NCBI GenBank assembly: GCA_014773175.1
Contig: VXCM01000265.1
Span: forward strand, 285,501-349,500
Source of the DNA: Lucifuga dentata
Lineage: Eukaryota > Chordata > Actinopteri > Ophidiiformes > Bythitidae
Direction of reading: 5' to 3'
DNA length: 64,000 bases
Under the pieces are notes generated by a model. It searched no databases. It was not told the DNA's origin and saw nothing but the letters and a program-made list of their open reading frames with translations. The translations under genes were made by a program, and so were the position numbers. This document shows positions 27,092-38,760 of the stretch, piece after piece; the stretch's first letter is position 1; each line of letters starts with the position of its first letter.

Positions 27092-27260
27092 TGAAAAGAG
27101 GAGAAGAGTGAGGAAAGAACAAACACGAAACGCAGGCAGCGCTCTTCTTCCCTCGTAATGTTTTGAATTCAAAAAGCTAGCGCGGTTCCCTCTACCGGAG
27201 CTACAAGGCATTACCAGTGGAGCACCGATTCAACAAGCTCTACGAATCAAACACAGATAA
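27092..27260 (-). promoter_or_regulatory. Possible minus-strand first exon or promoter
   Basis: On the minus strand this CpG-richer block ends in CTCTTTTCAAG followed by GTAATTAA, a good splice-donor consensus, at about 27092. There is no open frame of note, so it would be untranslated or non-coding. It could equally be the end of an unrecognised transposon. Confidence 0.2.
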
Positions 27261-30200
27261 CGATGTAATGGATTAAATAAAAAAAACATTCTACATTAAT
27301 AAAGATTTGTGTCAGTGATAACACATTGTAAATATATCATTACTAAAAGGAAATAATAATCAGATTTGTCACGTGTGTTGTATCAGTTTATTGTTTAAAC
27401 AGTTTATCCCCTTAGTCAAAGTTTAGTTATGTATCAGGGTTTTTGAAGGACGAAACAATGTTGGACAGTCTTTCGGACTAAATATCCTTGTAGACTCAGT
27501 CTCTGCAGCACAGGGTGGTCTGAAGGGGAGGAGGAGGAGGAGGAGGAGGAGTGGTTTTAATTTAAGGAATGCAGTGGTACTATATTTCACCCTCTGCTGT
27601 TGTCTCATATTATCTTGGTAAACATCTCAGGTACTAATATGATATATTGTCGAGCAGACGCTGTTTCATCCTGCTCCGCGCGTGATTGATGAATGACGGA
27701 GGGATGAAACAGGGACAGAGATTTATGGCGCTCCGGCACATAGAATATGTATGATTATCAGCTGCATGGTGAAAGCAGCTCTGTTTGAGTGATAGGCGTG
27801 TGGAGAGAGAGATCCACTAAATGACTCCATTCCCTCAGAGAAGTCGCAGGAAGTGGTTTCTATCTATCTACCTCATTTTTGCCCTTTCTTAGACATTTGT
27901 AGCTATGTTCTTAAAGATGAGTGGAAATACTAGAAATACTAAAAATCTTAAAAGCTTTACTTCTTGAGCTTTCCACAAAACCCTAGTTAAATGGAGGTAT
28001 GTGTATTATGTAACTGCAGTATGATGGGCTTAGTATTACATTGTGACATGTATTTGATGTTGAAAAGATTTAATATGTTTGATGAGTTAAATTTAGTGTT
28101 GTCATGACCTTCAAAGAGTTTTACTAAACTACATTGGCCTGAATTTTCTGACTTGTGGAGACAAAACAATTTGATTTTCTCCATCAGCAGACAGTGCCAG
28201 ATAACACTCACTCCGTCTTTGTCTACACTTATCAGCCTTTGAAAAGCTGCGACAGTAATTGTCAGAGTGAAATGGAGTAGTTTATCTTCTGTTATACATT
28301 AATTCTGTCTAACCTCTGATTTAGTTGTAATACCCATTGGCATCTCTGAGTGCCTTGAACAGTCAGCTCCTAATTGATCGATAGGACGTCGCCATAAATC
28401 CCAAATCCGATGTGCTTTATTGATCCTTCAGGAGCGCTTGCTGCTTCTCTGCATATGTGACTGCCTCAGCCCACACACATGCCAAGCACCAGGAATATTT
28501 TATCCACTGAAGGCATTATGATATGCAGGCTGCATTGTTTTGTGCATCTGTGATTTACTGCGTGCCGGCATGACTTGAATGACACCCTAGAGAGGAGTTG
28601 ATTTTCTATTCACCTAAAATTTATTTATTTACACGAGGGTTATAAATAACACTAATGCACCGAGGTGGTTTGGTCAGAATAATTGTTTATCAGCTGCCTA
28701 GTGGACTTGCTTAACAGTATAACTAATGAGTACTCACATCGAGCAGCAGAAACTGCCTTGGTGTACATGTAGAGCAATTGTGAAAATTTCTACTTCTATA
28801 ATATTGTGCTTGTGGCCATTTCACTTGGTATCTTTTGGGTCAAGCATCAGGATCTTTTTGCATTTCTATATAATGTATGTATCAATTTGTACATGTACAT
28901 GTATCAATTTCTCATTTCTTATACTAAAATAAATAAAATTCATGATCATATGTCTGGAAAATAAAATCCAAAATTCCCAAATCCTTTCAGAAGATCTATG
29001 TGAAAGACATTGGTCATATAAGAATAAAGGCACATGCAGTTTCCAATTCAAGTTTAAGAGATATTCAAGCTAGAAACAAAAATTTTAGAATGAGGAGATT
29101 CTGGAAGCTGCATTTTCCATGGAATTTGATTCTTGAATTATATCAGTTTTCATTCCTCATTCATTTTTTCATGTAATCATATAACAGATCAGGTTTATTT
29201 TTGCTGACAAATTTACTGTTCAGTAAAACAATGAAAAGAAGCAAACTGTTAGCTTTGTGAAATTGTATCTTCTGGCAGTCACTCTTTGCCAACAAACCTC
29301 TGAAGTTGGTCATGAGTAAATGCTAGTGAAAGTTAAAGTTTGATAAAAAAAAAAAATAATAATTTACCGACAAGACAATAGTATCGCAAAAATACCTTAT
29401 GCTCTCAGAGAAAGAATTTACTTCACTTGTGAATCTAATTGTCTTGAACATAAAATGTATTCACTTCATACTTCTTCCAACAGGAAGACAAGATGCCAAA
29501 AGGGTAGAGACCAGTCCCTGGATATGACTCGCCTTGCGTTCATGTGACAGGGGCATGTGTCTGGCCCCTGTTCATAAGGAGGTACAATGAGAGGATTTGT
29601 TGTCTCATAATTGTAATTTAATAAAGATCTCACTTGGTATCAGCAGGGCCTGACAGGCAGGGCTTTCCGGTGCTTGTTAATGCAATTGTTCTGGTCAGGC
29701 GACACTGTCACAAATCATGCTGAAAGTTGGGTGACAGGTAGCAGACCTCATACTTCCTGAAAGGCTCAGACAGTTTTGGAGAGAGGCCAAAAAATATCTC
29801 TACATGGTGTTTCTGTTGCCTGACACACAGTCAAGCCAAAGAGCAAGGGATGTAATCTCAGAATTCAAAATTTTAAAGTGAGCATTTTTGAGAATTGCAG
29901 TGTTGGGAACATAAACTGTAAACATGTATGTCATGTATGTATGTCTGGAAGATGATATATGACAGTCTGTGATGTCTTAAGAGGCACATGTTCCCATCCA
30001 AATGTCAAAACTGCATTTTGTAAACAATAAACATTGCAGTATTTAAAAATGAACATAAAGGACAGTGAAGGTAATAGATCATCGTCAAACTCCACCCGGT
30101 GTTTGTTTCAGTGACGTGCAATAAAACAGAAGGTGTTGACAGTTTGAAGGAAACCATTTCCAAAATGGAGGCTCTTGAGGATTAAACAATGCCCTCCCTC

Positions 30201-32749
30201 AACACTGACACCACTCACCCCTCTCCTGCTCTTGTTTCACCTCTCTCTTTCATTGCTGATGTATGGGTGATGTGTGACAAGGGGAGCTCCAGTAAAACCT
30301 GCATACATGCCAAAATACATTTTACAAGAGTTGCTCTAATCAGCCTGCAGCCAGTGGCTCATAAATTGCCTTACTGTGTCTGGAGCTGCTTATGGTCACT
30401 GCTGAGGTTGGATATACAGCAGGCCATGCTCCCTGGGCAGAGCCAACTCTGAGTGGTACTGGTGATGTTTGTGAGTCAATGCAACCCATTGCCTTTAAAT
30501 ATATATATATAAAAAGAATGACAAGTAACAATAATTTATGTGTCTGTTTAATCAGCTGAGTGCATGTAGGCAAATGTTTGCATATTGCTGTATGTTTTAT
30601 GGTAGATGTAAGCACGTGAGCATGTCCCCATGCTTGGATGCTCTCATATATATTCCGAAAGTCTCAAATATGCAGAAAGCTGTCATTACATCAATGTTTA
30701 GGGATCCTTATACATTAATGCATTAAGGGTTCTTACTTTACTGAATTACCAAAATGATTTGAATCGGTCCAGCAGGTAGAGTGTGTCACCATTCCAGTTG
30801 GGAGGGATGTTTTGTTCTGTTTAATCTCAGCTGTAACCTTCAGTGTCCTCCACTGACAGGAAATGCAGTTTATCAACTGGGGATGACACCAGTGGAGGTG
30901 ATATATGCAGGACTGTACTTCCCCAGATAACTCTAATAGTATAGAGCTCTGTTCCAGCTCTGCTCCTCGTTCTCAACCAACAGGGAAATTCCTGAAGTGG
31001 AAGAGGTTGATCAAATAAAATCATACGCTGAAGAATGTGCTTGAATCCCAAGAAGATTTTGCCAAGCCCTCAAATGACATCTCAGAATTAAATAAAGGCA
31101 CCTTGTCATCTCTCTAAAAAAAAAAGGAAAATTCAACCTATGGGAGCAGTCTTCTTTTGAAGAACACAGGTTTAATGCTTAGTCTTAAAAATGAGGGTGT
31201 ATTAACAAACACACAGGCTGTCGAAGTGTCTAGTGATATTATAGAAAGGATTCCCATAATAAAAGTACAGCTCAGCCGAGGCCAACATGTGGCTCATGGC
31301 CTTAGGCCACAAGGGCTTGTGTAGAAAAGATGAGCACATGGCAAAAGTATGTGTCCACCACTAAACAGAGGCAGATGCAAGCTCCTACTGTATGTACACT
31401 ATGTTCTGGATTAAAAATGTCGTTATTGTTCCAAAAATATCACATGCTGTGCCTTTTTCAGCTTGTTGCTTGTTGTTAAAAATTTGATGAAAGAGTATGG
31501 ATTAAAAAATAATTAAAGCTAGTTTCATGTAGCACAGTACTGGAGCCTTGACTTTTCATCTACTGAGTCAAACCCAATTCGGTTAAATCCATTGGGTGGC
31601 AGCAGTGAGCATTTAATTTGAGAAAATCAAGTAGTGTGAGAGGGAGGAACAACACATTTCTAGGTTAGTTACTTTTGACAAGGAAAGAAAACAGAAGTGA
31701 CACCCCTTTTTCTGTTGTTTCCAAAAACACTATCCCTTGAATATACACTGAAACAGTCCAGAGTTTGTGTTAAGCAGTTTGCAGAAAACACAGCCTTTCA
31801 ATGACGCATTAGTAATGGACTTCACCTTCAACATTTCCTCACATCCACATAGCTGTCAGATAAAACCCCTGCAGAAGAAAGCTCATAACCACTCTGAGAG
31901 TATAGCCTGTCTCTATGAAATCCAGGATTTGTTGCCTTTTATTCTAAGAGAGGAAAAAGTGGGGTTTATTCATTCACACACACACATACACACACAGAGA
32001 CACCAACTTCTGTTCGGGCAGTCAATAAGCACGCTGTGGGTTTGGCAGTGCTCTTTCTTATTTACAGGACATTTGTTGCACTTGACATTTATCGTGGCTC
32101 CGGGGCCATGAACTTCATGCAAACGCCATCGAAGCATTCAATGCCAAGGGCCTGGGGCCTCCTGTCTCGGCATCATCACAAGTCTTTTCACGCTAAGATA
32201 AATCACTTGTACTGGACCCCAAGCTCGGGGAATGAGATGAAGATGGGGGATGAGAGGATGGAATAAGAGAGAAGAGATGGGGGAAGGAGGGAGAAGGGCA
32301 GGCTGGAGGAGAGATGAGGTTCAGAGTGTCACAGGAATACCCAGAGGTTAACGCCGGCCCCATTTCTCCCTCGTTAATTGTTGGGTGCATTCACACAAAT
32401 ATCACTAACAATTATGAAGGAAGCTTGGTTTGAGTAAATGCTCTTTGGATTGTACAGGGATGTAAATACTGTCGCCACATGACTCTCTTTGATGGGATCA
32501 TGGCCACAGGATATAAAAGTCCCCCTCCTTTACTGCCTGATAAATGCAGTACAATATACTGACTGGCAGTTATGTATGTACTTTTCTTGGAGACATCACA
32601 CAAAGAACATAAAGTCAAGGATATCTAAGCACTGAATACACCAAGTTGTTGCTATCTCAGTCACTTTGTGTAATATATTGGTGTGGCATGGCATTATTTC
32701 ATGACAAGATCAGTTCAATATTTTTAAATTAAACTGAAGGAATGAATTG
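27261..32749. other. Intergenic DNA, gene-free
   Basis: No exon is supported. It contains GGA repeats (about 27527-27551) and otherwise complex or AT-rich sequence. The stretch at 32060-32220 looks unique and base-balanced but carries no recognisable code. Confidence 0.45.
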
Positions 32750-32995
32750 AGGGAAATATGCTTGTATTCTATCTTTCGGGGGTTACATGAGACAACTGAT
32801 ACGAAGTAGTTTCAGGGTGTGTTTAGCTTAGCTTAGCTTAGCACGACCACTGAAAGGAGGGGGAATAGCTTTGCTGAGAGAGGTGCTATCCAATAACTAT
32901 AAAGCTTAAATATACAAGTTGTATCTTGTGTATTTATAATGTGTAGAAATAGAAAATGTGACACTGTGGTTTGAGGTGGAGCAGTTAGCTTATTA
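32750..32995 (+). repeat. Probable dispersed fish repeat, degenerate
   Basis: It contains a triplicated TTAGC motif (about 32824-32842) followed by 'gaaagg.gggg.aatagct' and an 'ataactata..gcttaaatat' block. The order resembles a widespread teleost repeat I know from memory. Only one copy is visible here. Confidence 0.4.
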
Positions 32996-33840
32996 ACAAC
33001 ATAAGCATCTCAAAAGATCATTTTGGAGGTTTGAAAAGAGGCTTTAGGCCATTTTAGGTTATTGTAGTTGATGAGAAAGGACATTAGAATGTTTTTATAT
33101 AATCATAAAACAAGGTCTGCTTTTGTTTCATAAAATAGATTACACAGGAAACTCCCTGATAGAGTTGTTTGATTATAATTTGACAGATTTTAACAAAAAC
33201 CATAACTATCACAGACTGCAAGGATGACAGACAGGAGGTAGTATGGTCCTATTACAGATGGGATAGTACAGGACCTAATAGTGGTACGTATTAAAAATGG
33301 TTTTGCTATAAAATGATGAATGTGGCTATGGACCACACCAAATCCCCCCAGCTGCTCTCAGGGCAATATATCCTCACACAGTCGGTACAAAATTATAAAT
33401 CAGACTTCTTTCAGGTCCAAATGATTCATTACAATTTATCGACAATCATTTACCAAAGTGGTTTTCAGATGCTTTTAACTTTGCAGTGGCAGTAATTTAC
33501 AAACGGAAGAAGAAAAAAAAAATGAGGAAAACAACACCACTGTATTTTTTCTACTTGACTGGCAATGCTGCAGCTAAGCAATCTGGAGGAAAAATTAGAT
33601 AGCGGGTGAAGGCTCATTGATTCAAATGCTTGATGTTCTTGGAAGGGTGAAAGGACGACAGTGAAGAATTTGCTTCAGGCTGTCTTCAGAGCGCCTTACA
33701 GAATGTCACAGAGGTTCTCTGACTTAGATCTAATGTAAAAAAAAATGTGATAATAATTTTAAAGCCAAACAGCTATTAGACAGCATGAAGTACACAGAAT
33801 AATACCATTAAGATAGAGGACCTATGACCCAATCAGTGTC
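32996..33840. other. AT-rich intergenic DNA
   Basis: Nothing recognised. Confidence 0.4.
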
Positions 33841-34330
33841 ACCCACAGTGGCAAAATGAAAGGGTGGGGCACAGGGGTGGTGCTAGGGGTGGGGTGGGGT
33901 GGGCTTATGGGGCTTAAGCCCTGGATGTTTTCCATAAAGCCCCAAATCTTTTTTGTAATAGTGCATTTTGAATTTTATGTAGCGTTTTTGTAATTACCCA
34001 AATCCATCACCAAGGCAGAACCACAGTGTTGTGAATGGATTGATTGGACCGAATTGATGGACGGAACGGACATAATACATCATATAGCTCCACTGTTTAG
34101 ATCGTTGTAAAAATTTTCATTTAACTTCATATAACTTGTTAAAAGATGTAACATGATTTGTTACATTTCTTAAGCATTTCTCAAAATTTATATTTAGCTT
34201 TGGTATAAAATAGCTTTGGCTATCTACCAAAGCTATTTGGTAGATAGCCAAAGCTACCTCATGCCTAGATTTTCCAGTGGAGATCTGGGCTAAGCCCTGG
34301 ATCTCCACTAACCGTAGATCCACCCCTCGT
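33841..34330. repeat. Unclassified G-rich and palindrome-rich segment
   Basis: It opens with runs of GGGG (33863-33903), then GGGCTTAAGCCC (33910-33921), a perfect 21-bp inverted repeat with a 4-nt loop (34211-34256) and a second hairpin (AGTGGAGATC at 34276-34285 against GATCTCCACT at 34300-34309). The phrase 'aagccctggat' occurs at about 33916 and 34291. It may be one decayed element. Confidence 0.4.
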
Positions 34331-37300
34331 GGGGCATCTAGACAAGAAGCAGTGGAAATTGACCCGGGCCTAGAATGGTGCCTTGGAGATCATCAGCATC
34401 TTTGCTATAACGTATGTGAAAATCGGTATACTTCCTAAAGCAAAGTAAATTTCACAAAATTTGGATAAGACATTGTGATTTCAAGTATTTATATCACTCT
34501 CTCTCCCTCCTTGTGCGANCCCCCCCCAAAAAAAAAAGCCCAGCAAATATACTTATAGCAGCTACATACTATTTTGTTATACTGTATTTTGTTATATCCT
34601 GCAGGAATCAACTACAACATTGGCAAATATTTTACGTTAAAGTTCACTTTATAGTCATTGCTTTCAGCAAGGCCTTTCTTTTATACGGATTTTTGATCAT
34701 AACCTGCATTTATGTGTGTGCATGTTTGTTTACATTTACATGCATGTTAATTATACACTGCTCAACCAAAGCTACCGTGGATCTCCACAGGAGCTATTTC
34801 TGGCGTCATGTCGCACTGATGTTGTTGACAGCAATCGCCTTCCCACATCACAGCCACTGCAAAGGCCGGGGCAAATCAGAGGACGTGTAAGCAAGGCCTG
34901 TCCTCCTGCCACAGCCCTCTGGCCTCAGGCTCTTCAGCTGATGAGGTCTAAACATCAGCACAGGGCCATTATTTCAAATAGAGAAGCGCTTAGCTTCTTT
35001 ACTCCGTGTCTCTGAGGACATGGATATAGGTAGGTAGATGAGGGAGAGGAGAAGGCACACACTGTTGAGTTTGTCCCCAAAGCTTAAAGTATAAAGACTC
35101 TTTCTCCCTCCCTTGTCTCTTGGTGAATGTAATTCCAGCACACCCTGGGCGAATTAATTAATTACAAAGCTGGCTGGGTATCAAAGGTAAATATGATTTA
35201 ATTATATTCTCTGCGTCTTTGTTAAGAAGCCAACTGTCAGACAGTGGTTAAATGGGGCTGTAGCCCTCTGTGGTGCCTGAGGCATGTGAGTGTGTGTGTG
35301 TGCGAGTGTTTGCATGTCTGTGGTTTTCTGCATTGTTTTAATTGTTTCACATAAGAAAAAAAAAAAAAAANAAAAAAAAAAAAAAAACGGAAGAGAGTGA
35401 ACAAAAAGAGGGGAGAGTATATCTGTATATGCTGTAAACTACACACTTGTGCCATTGTGTGTGTGTGTGTTTGTGTGTCAGCTTGTGTATAACAATTTGG
35501 CTTGTACTTAGCTAAACAACAGAAAGGAATCCAAGGAGAAAATGCGGGTGGATTTTTTTTAATAGCCCCGTCTTTCAAAATATTGATGTTGATTTATGAT
35601 ATGCCTGAAAGTCTAAATGCATAAATTTGTAAGTTGTAAAGCTGATCTACATTCACAAATATAATTAAAAAGTTTGCCTTAAAGTGAAATCAGCATTTTG
35701 TATGTTTGTTAACAGATCATAACTGAAAATATAGGCCTATTTTACTGATGTGTATAATAGGTTATACGTAGATTACAAATATAAACAAACTTTGCTGTAA
35801 AATATTGATAAAAGCTGTCTAGTGCTAGTCGTTCACTCAATCTGAGAATAATAGCTGGTTCAAATCCTGTGTTTGGGTGGTGACCCTTTTGTTTAGATCT
35901 GGATCACAGATTTCAACTTTAAGTGGGAAAAAAAAGTTTTGTATGGTGAGTGAAGTTATGCTTTTTTTTGTCATGCTGTTTAATTAACCAAAACAAAAAA
36001 TCTTAAGTTATGAGCTAAACTTCATTCACACGGGGTCGACATGTCCAAAGACCAAATATTGGACATCAAAATGTAACTCAATAAAATGACAAAAGTGGAA
36101 GGACAACAAGAAGTTAGAGTTCCTGTTTACACAAACAACTGTAGGATAAGGCTTTCATAATGTGAGAATAAACATTATCGCTCTCAGGTGACATGCATCA
36201 CTCGATCTGGATCTTTATCCAACAGAGATGCTTTCATGACACCAGCAATCAGCGTATCTGTAAAATTACCACCAACGTGACTGTTCTTAATGAAAATACA
36301 TGAAAAAAATGTTCTGTCCGCACGGCTGAATAACTGCTGAAGAAGCGGGGCCTGTTTTCAAGATAAATAGAGCTGTTACTGGAGTTTTGTCACCACACAA
36401 AGAAGCTGTTTATAGCACAGAGGCCTCAGATAAACCATTTTCTGGCCAAACGAGGTAAATGAAGCATAATTGGAAGCCCATTACCAAATTGAAAAATGGG
36501 TGCCTTTTGTTTTAACCATGTTAGAATCAAATTGAGGGCGCCTCTCCTACTCTGTAAACCTGCATCAAACTGCAAGGCTCAATAATTATAATGTTCAGGA
36601 TCCTTCTGAGGGGCGAAGAAAATCAATAGACTAAGGACAAAGAACCTATAGCCATCACTTAATTCTCTTATCACTGTGATTTAGGGGAAGAGGAGGATGT
36701 TAAATAACTGTAAATCTTTATCTATGACTTTGAGGGTGCTTTATGGCAGTTCTTACAGCGTCTCCCAGACAGAATGTCCATACCTTCCGCAGACCACACA
36801 ATTTATAGCTTTATTACCCTTTGTCTTAAAGAGCAGAGAGACATAGCAGGGAGGATGGAGATAACAGCCAGCCCTGCACAGAGTTGGATGGAAAAAAAAG
36901 TCGGATGCCATCATCGGCAGAGACATATCTCTGTGACAGGTTTACGGCTCAGAAGCTGGGCTTCTATTTTGGGCAGGAGGAGGAGGAGGAGGAGGAGATT
37001 GTGTGGATGTCCCCACCACCCCCACTCTAACTCTCTTCCCACTCGACCCAACCGCGCCTCCCATGTGTCCCACCTGCACATATCCCCATCATGCAGCGCG
37101 GGAAAACCCTGCCCCCTGTGGATGGAGCAAAATTCAATTTCTGACTTATCCCTGATGATCAGATTTACTTTTCTGTTCAGATGCCTCCCCACCTCTGCCG
37201 CTACCCCACCACCACCCATGTGTAGAGGTCACGGAGAGGACTGACAAATGGGGAGGGCTAAAGTCAGGGAGGGCAGCAGAAAGAGGGAGGCGGAGCGCTA

Positions 37301-37900
37301 TTTTCACCAGAGTCATGAGTTCCTCTGGACTGTGCAGATGCTTCCTCATATTTTTTGCCGTGCTGACAAGCGGCTTATTGTTTCCCTTGATAAGGGTACA
37401 GTGTTCCCGGTAATGGGAATTAGAGGGAGGCGTAAGTCACCGAGACACAGGGTGAGACTGAATCAATAGATAATGGGAGATCTCTCATGGATGCAAAAGG
37501 CACAGTTATTATCAGTGCTGTTAAAAAGAGCAAAGCCCCTTATTTGTCTTCAAGCAACACTCATGGGTAGTGTGAAGACCGGAAATAAAAGTTACACTTT
37601 GCTTGAACCCTGTGCTTCATAATATTTTCGGACAAATGCTCCCTACGCCATCTTCCAAACTCATGACAACTGACTCTTAGTTAATGCAAAACACCTCACT
37701 TGTATTGTGTGAATGGCAAAAAGTGATTGAATGTTCGATTATGGTTCATGAAACATCTGATTCCCCTTGATAGCGAGTCTTGTTCAAGCTGAATCTGTAA
37801 AAACTATATATGTATAGCATACTCATACAAATTGCCAGAAACCTGGTTTAATAAATGTTTGAAAACTTACCTGAACTTGATTAAATGAATCCTAAAACAT
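34331..37900. other. Intergenic DNA with assembly joins
   Basis: No exon is supported. Single N at 34519 (C-run) and 35371 (A-run). TG repeats lie at about 35288-35302 and 35456-35478. GGA repeats lie at 36978-36998. The 156-codon plus frame at 36774-37244 has low-complexity arginine and proline runs from these repeats and no domain. Confidence 0.45.
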
Positions 37901-38760
37901 TATTTATTATTATTATTTATTTATTTAAAATGGGACAATGCACATTAATAAGACACTGGCAGCAGTCGAGGTTAGCCACAAGGACCCGTTTTCCCAACAA
38001 GCATAAACAAACTCAAATCACTGCATTTAAAAAAAAAGAGAAAAAGTTACATAAATAAAAATCTACTGTACATAAAAACATTAAAAATGTCAAAAACTAA
38101 ATTTCCACAACATCAGTTTAATTAATTATTACAAATGTGTCCAGATTTCAGCCATGATTCTAGTTTTGATGGTTCCAGTCGAGGTGCAACTTCTACTATC
38201 CAAAGGCAGAGAATTCCAGAAATGTGCTGTTCTGACTGAAAAGGCGGATTGTCTGATGTTATGCACGAATGGAATAACACATCCTGCCTTATCACAGCCC
38301 TTGTTTGATTGCAATTTCTATCCATAAGTTGTATAAACTGTTGTAATGGAGGAGGAGCCGAACCTCGTAAAATCTTAAACAGAAGACACATCCATAAACC
38401 ATAAAATGTCCAAAACTTTCCATACTGAACAGGTTATGTCTTTGGATAATATGACAGAGATGATAATGATTTGGTTTTCTATACAATACTTTCATAGTTT
38501 GCTTGTAAAGAGATTCAATAGGTTTTCTAATAGATGTTGCAGCTTGAGACCAGCTTATGTAATAATAGCCGATATGGGCCAGAATCATAGCATGTGTAAA
38601 AATCTTTGCAGCATTTAATGTCAAAAAGGGCTGAATCAATCTGAAATTATTAAGAGAATATTTTACTGTTTTTACAACATTACTAACTTGTTTTTTAAAT
38701 GTTAAATTAGAATCTATATACCAAGATATCTGAAATTAATAACAACCTTAAGTGAGTTAG
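37901..38760 (-). pseudogene. 5'-truncated LINE retrotransposon, ORF2 C-terminal relic
   Basis: On the minus strand, frame-broken pieces read in order: a YLGI-like motif upstream of about 38650, a segment containing NAAKIFTHAMILAHIGYYY (38292-38639), a segment with LLFKILRGSAPPPLQQFI (38122-38391) and, in another frame, IPFVHNIRQSAFSVRTAHFW (38129-38314). These are the C-terminal hallmarks of fish non-LTR reverse transcriptases of the L2/jockey-like kind. The 3' end is an ATTT/ATT simple tail at 37901-37926. Stops and frameshifts separate the pieces, so the copy is dead. The reverse transcriptase and endonuclease cores are absent. Confidence 0.75.

Noticed and set aside
35815..35900. tRNA-derived SINE head (GGTTCAAATCC B-box-like motif)
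   Set aside because: Only the B-box-like motif is present. No convincing A-box, cloverleaf or SINE tail could be found.
36774..37244. 156-codon plus-strand open frame as a gene
   Set aside because: Its arginine and proline runs come from GGA and CCA repeats, no domain or splice context is visible, and the opposite strand is also open.
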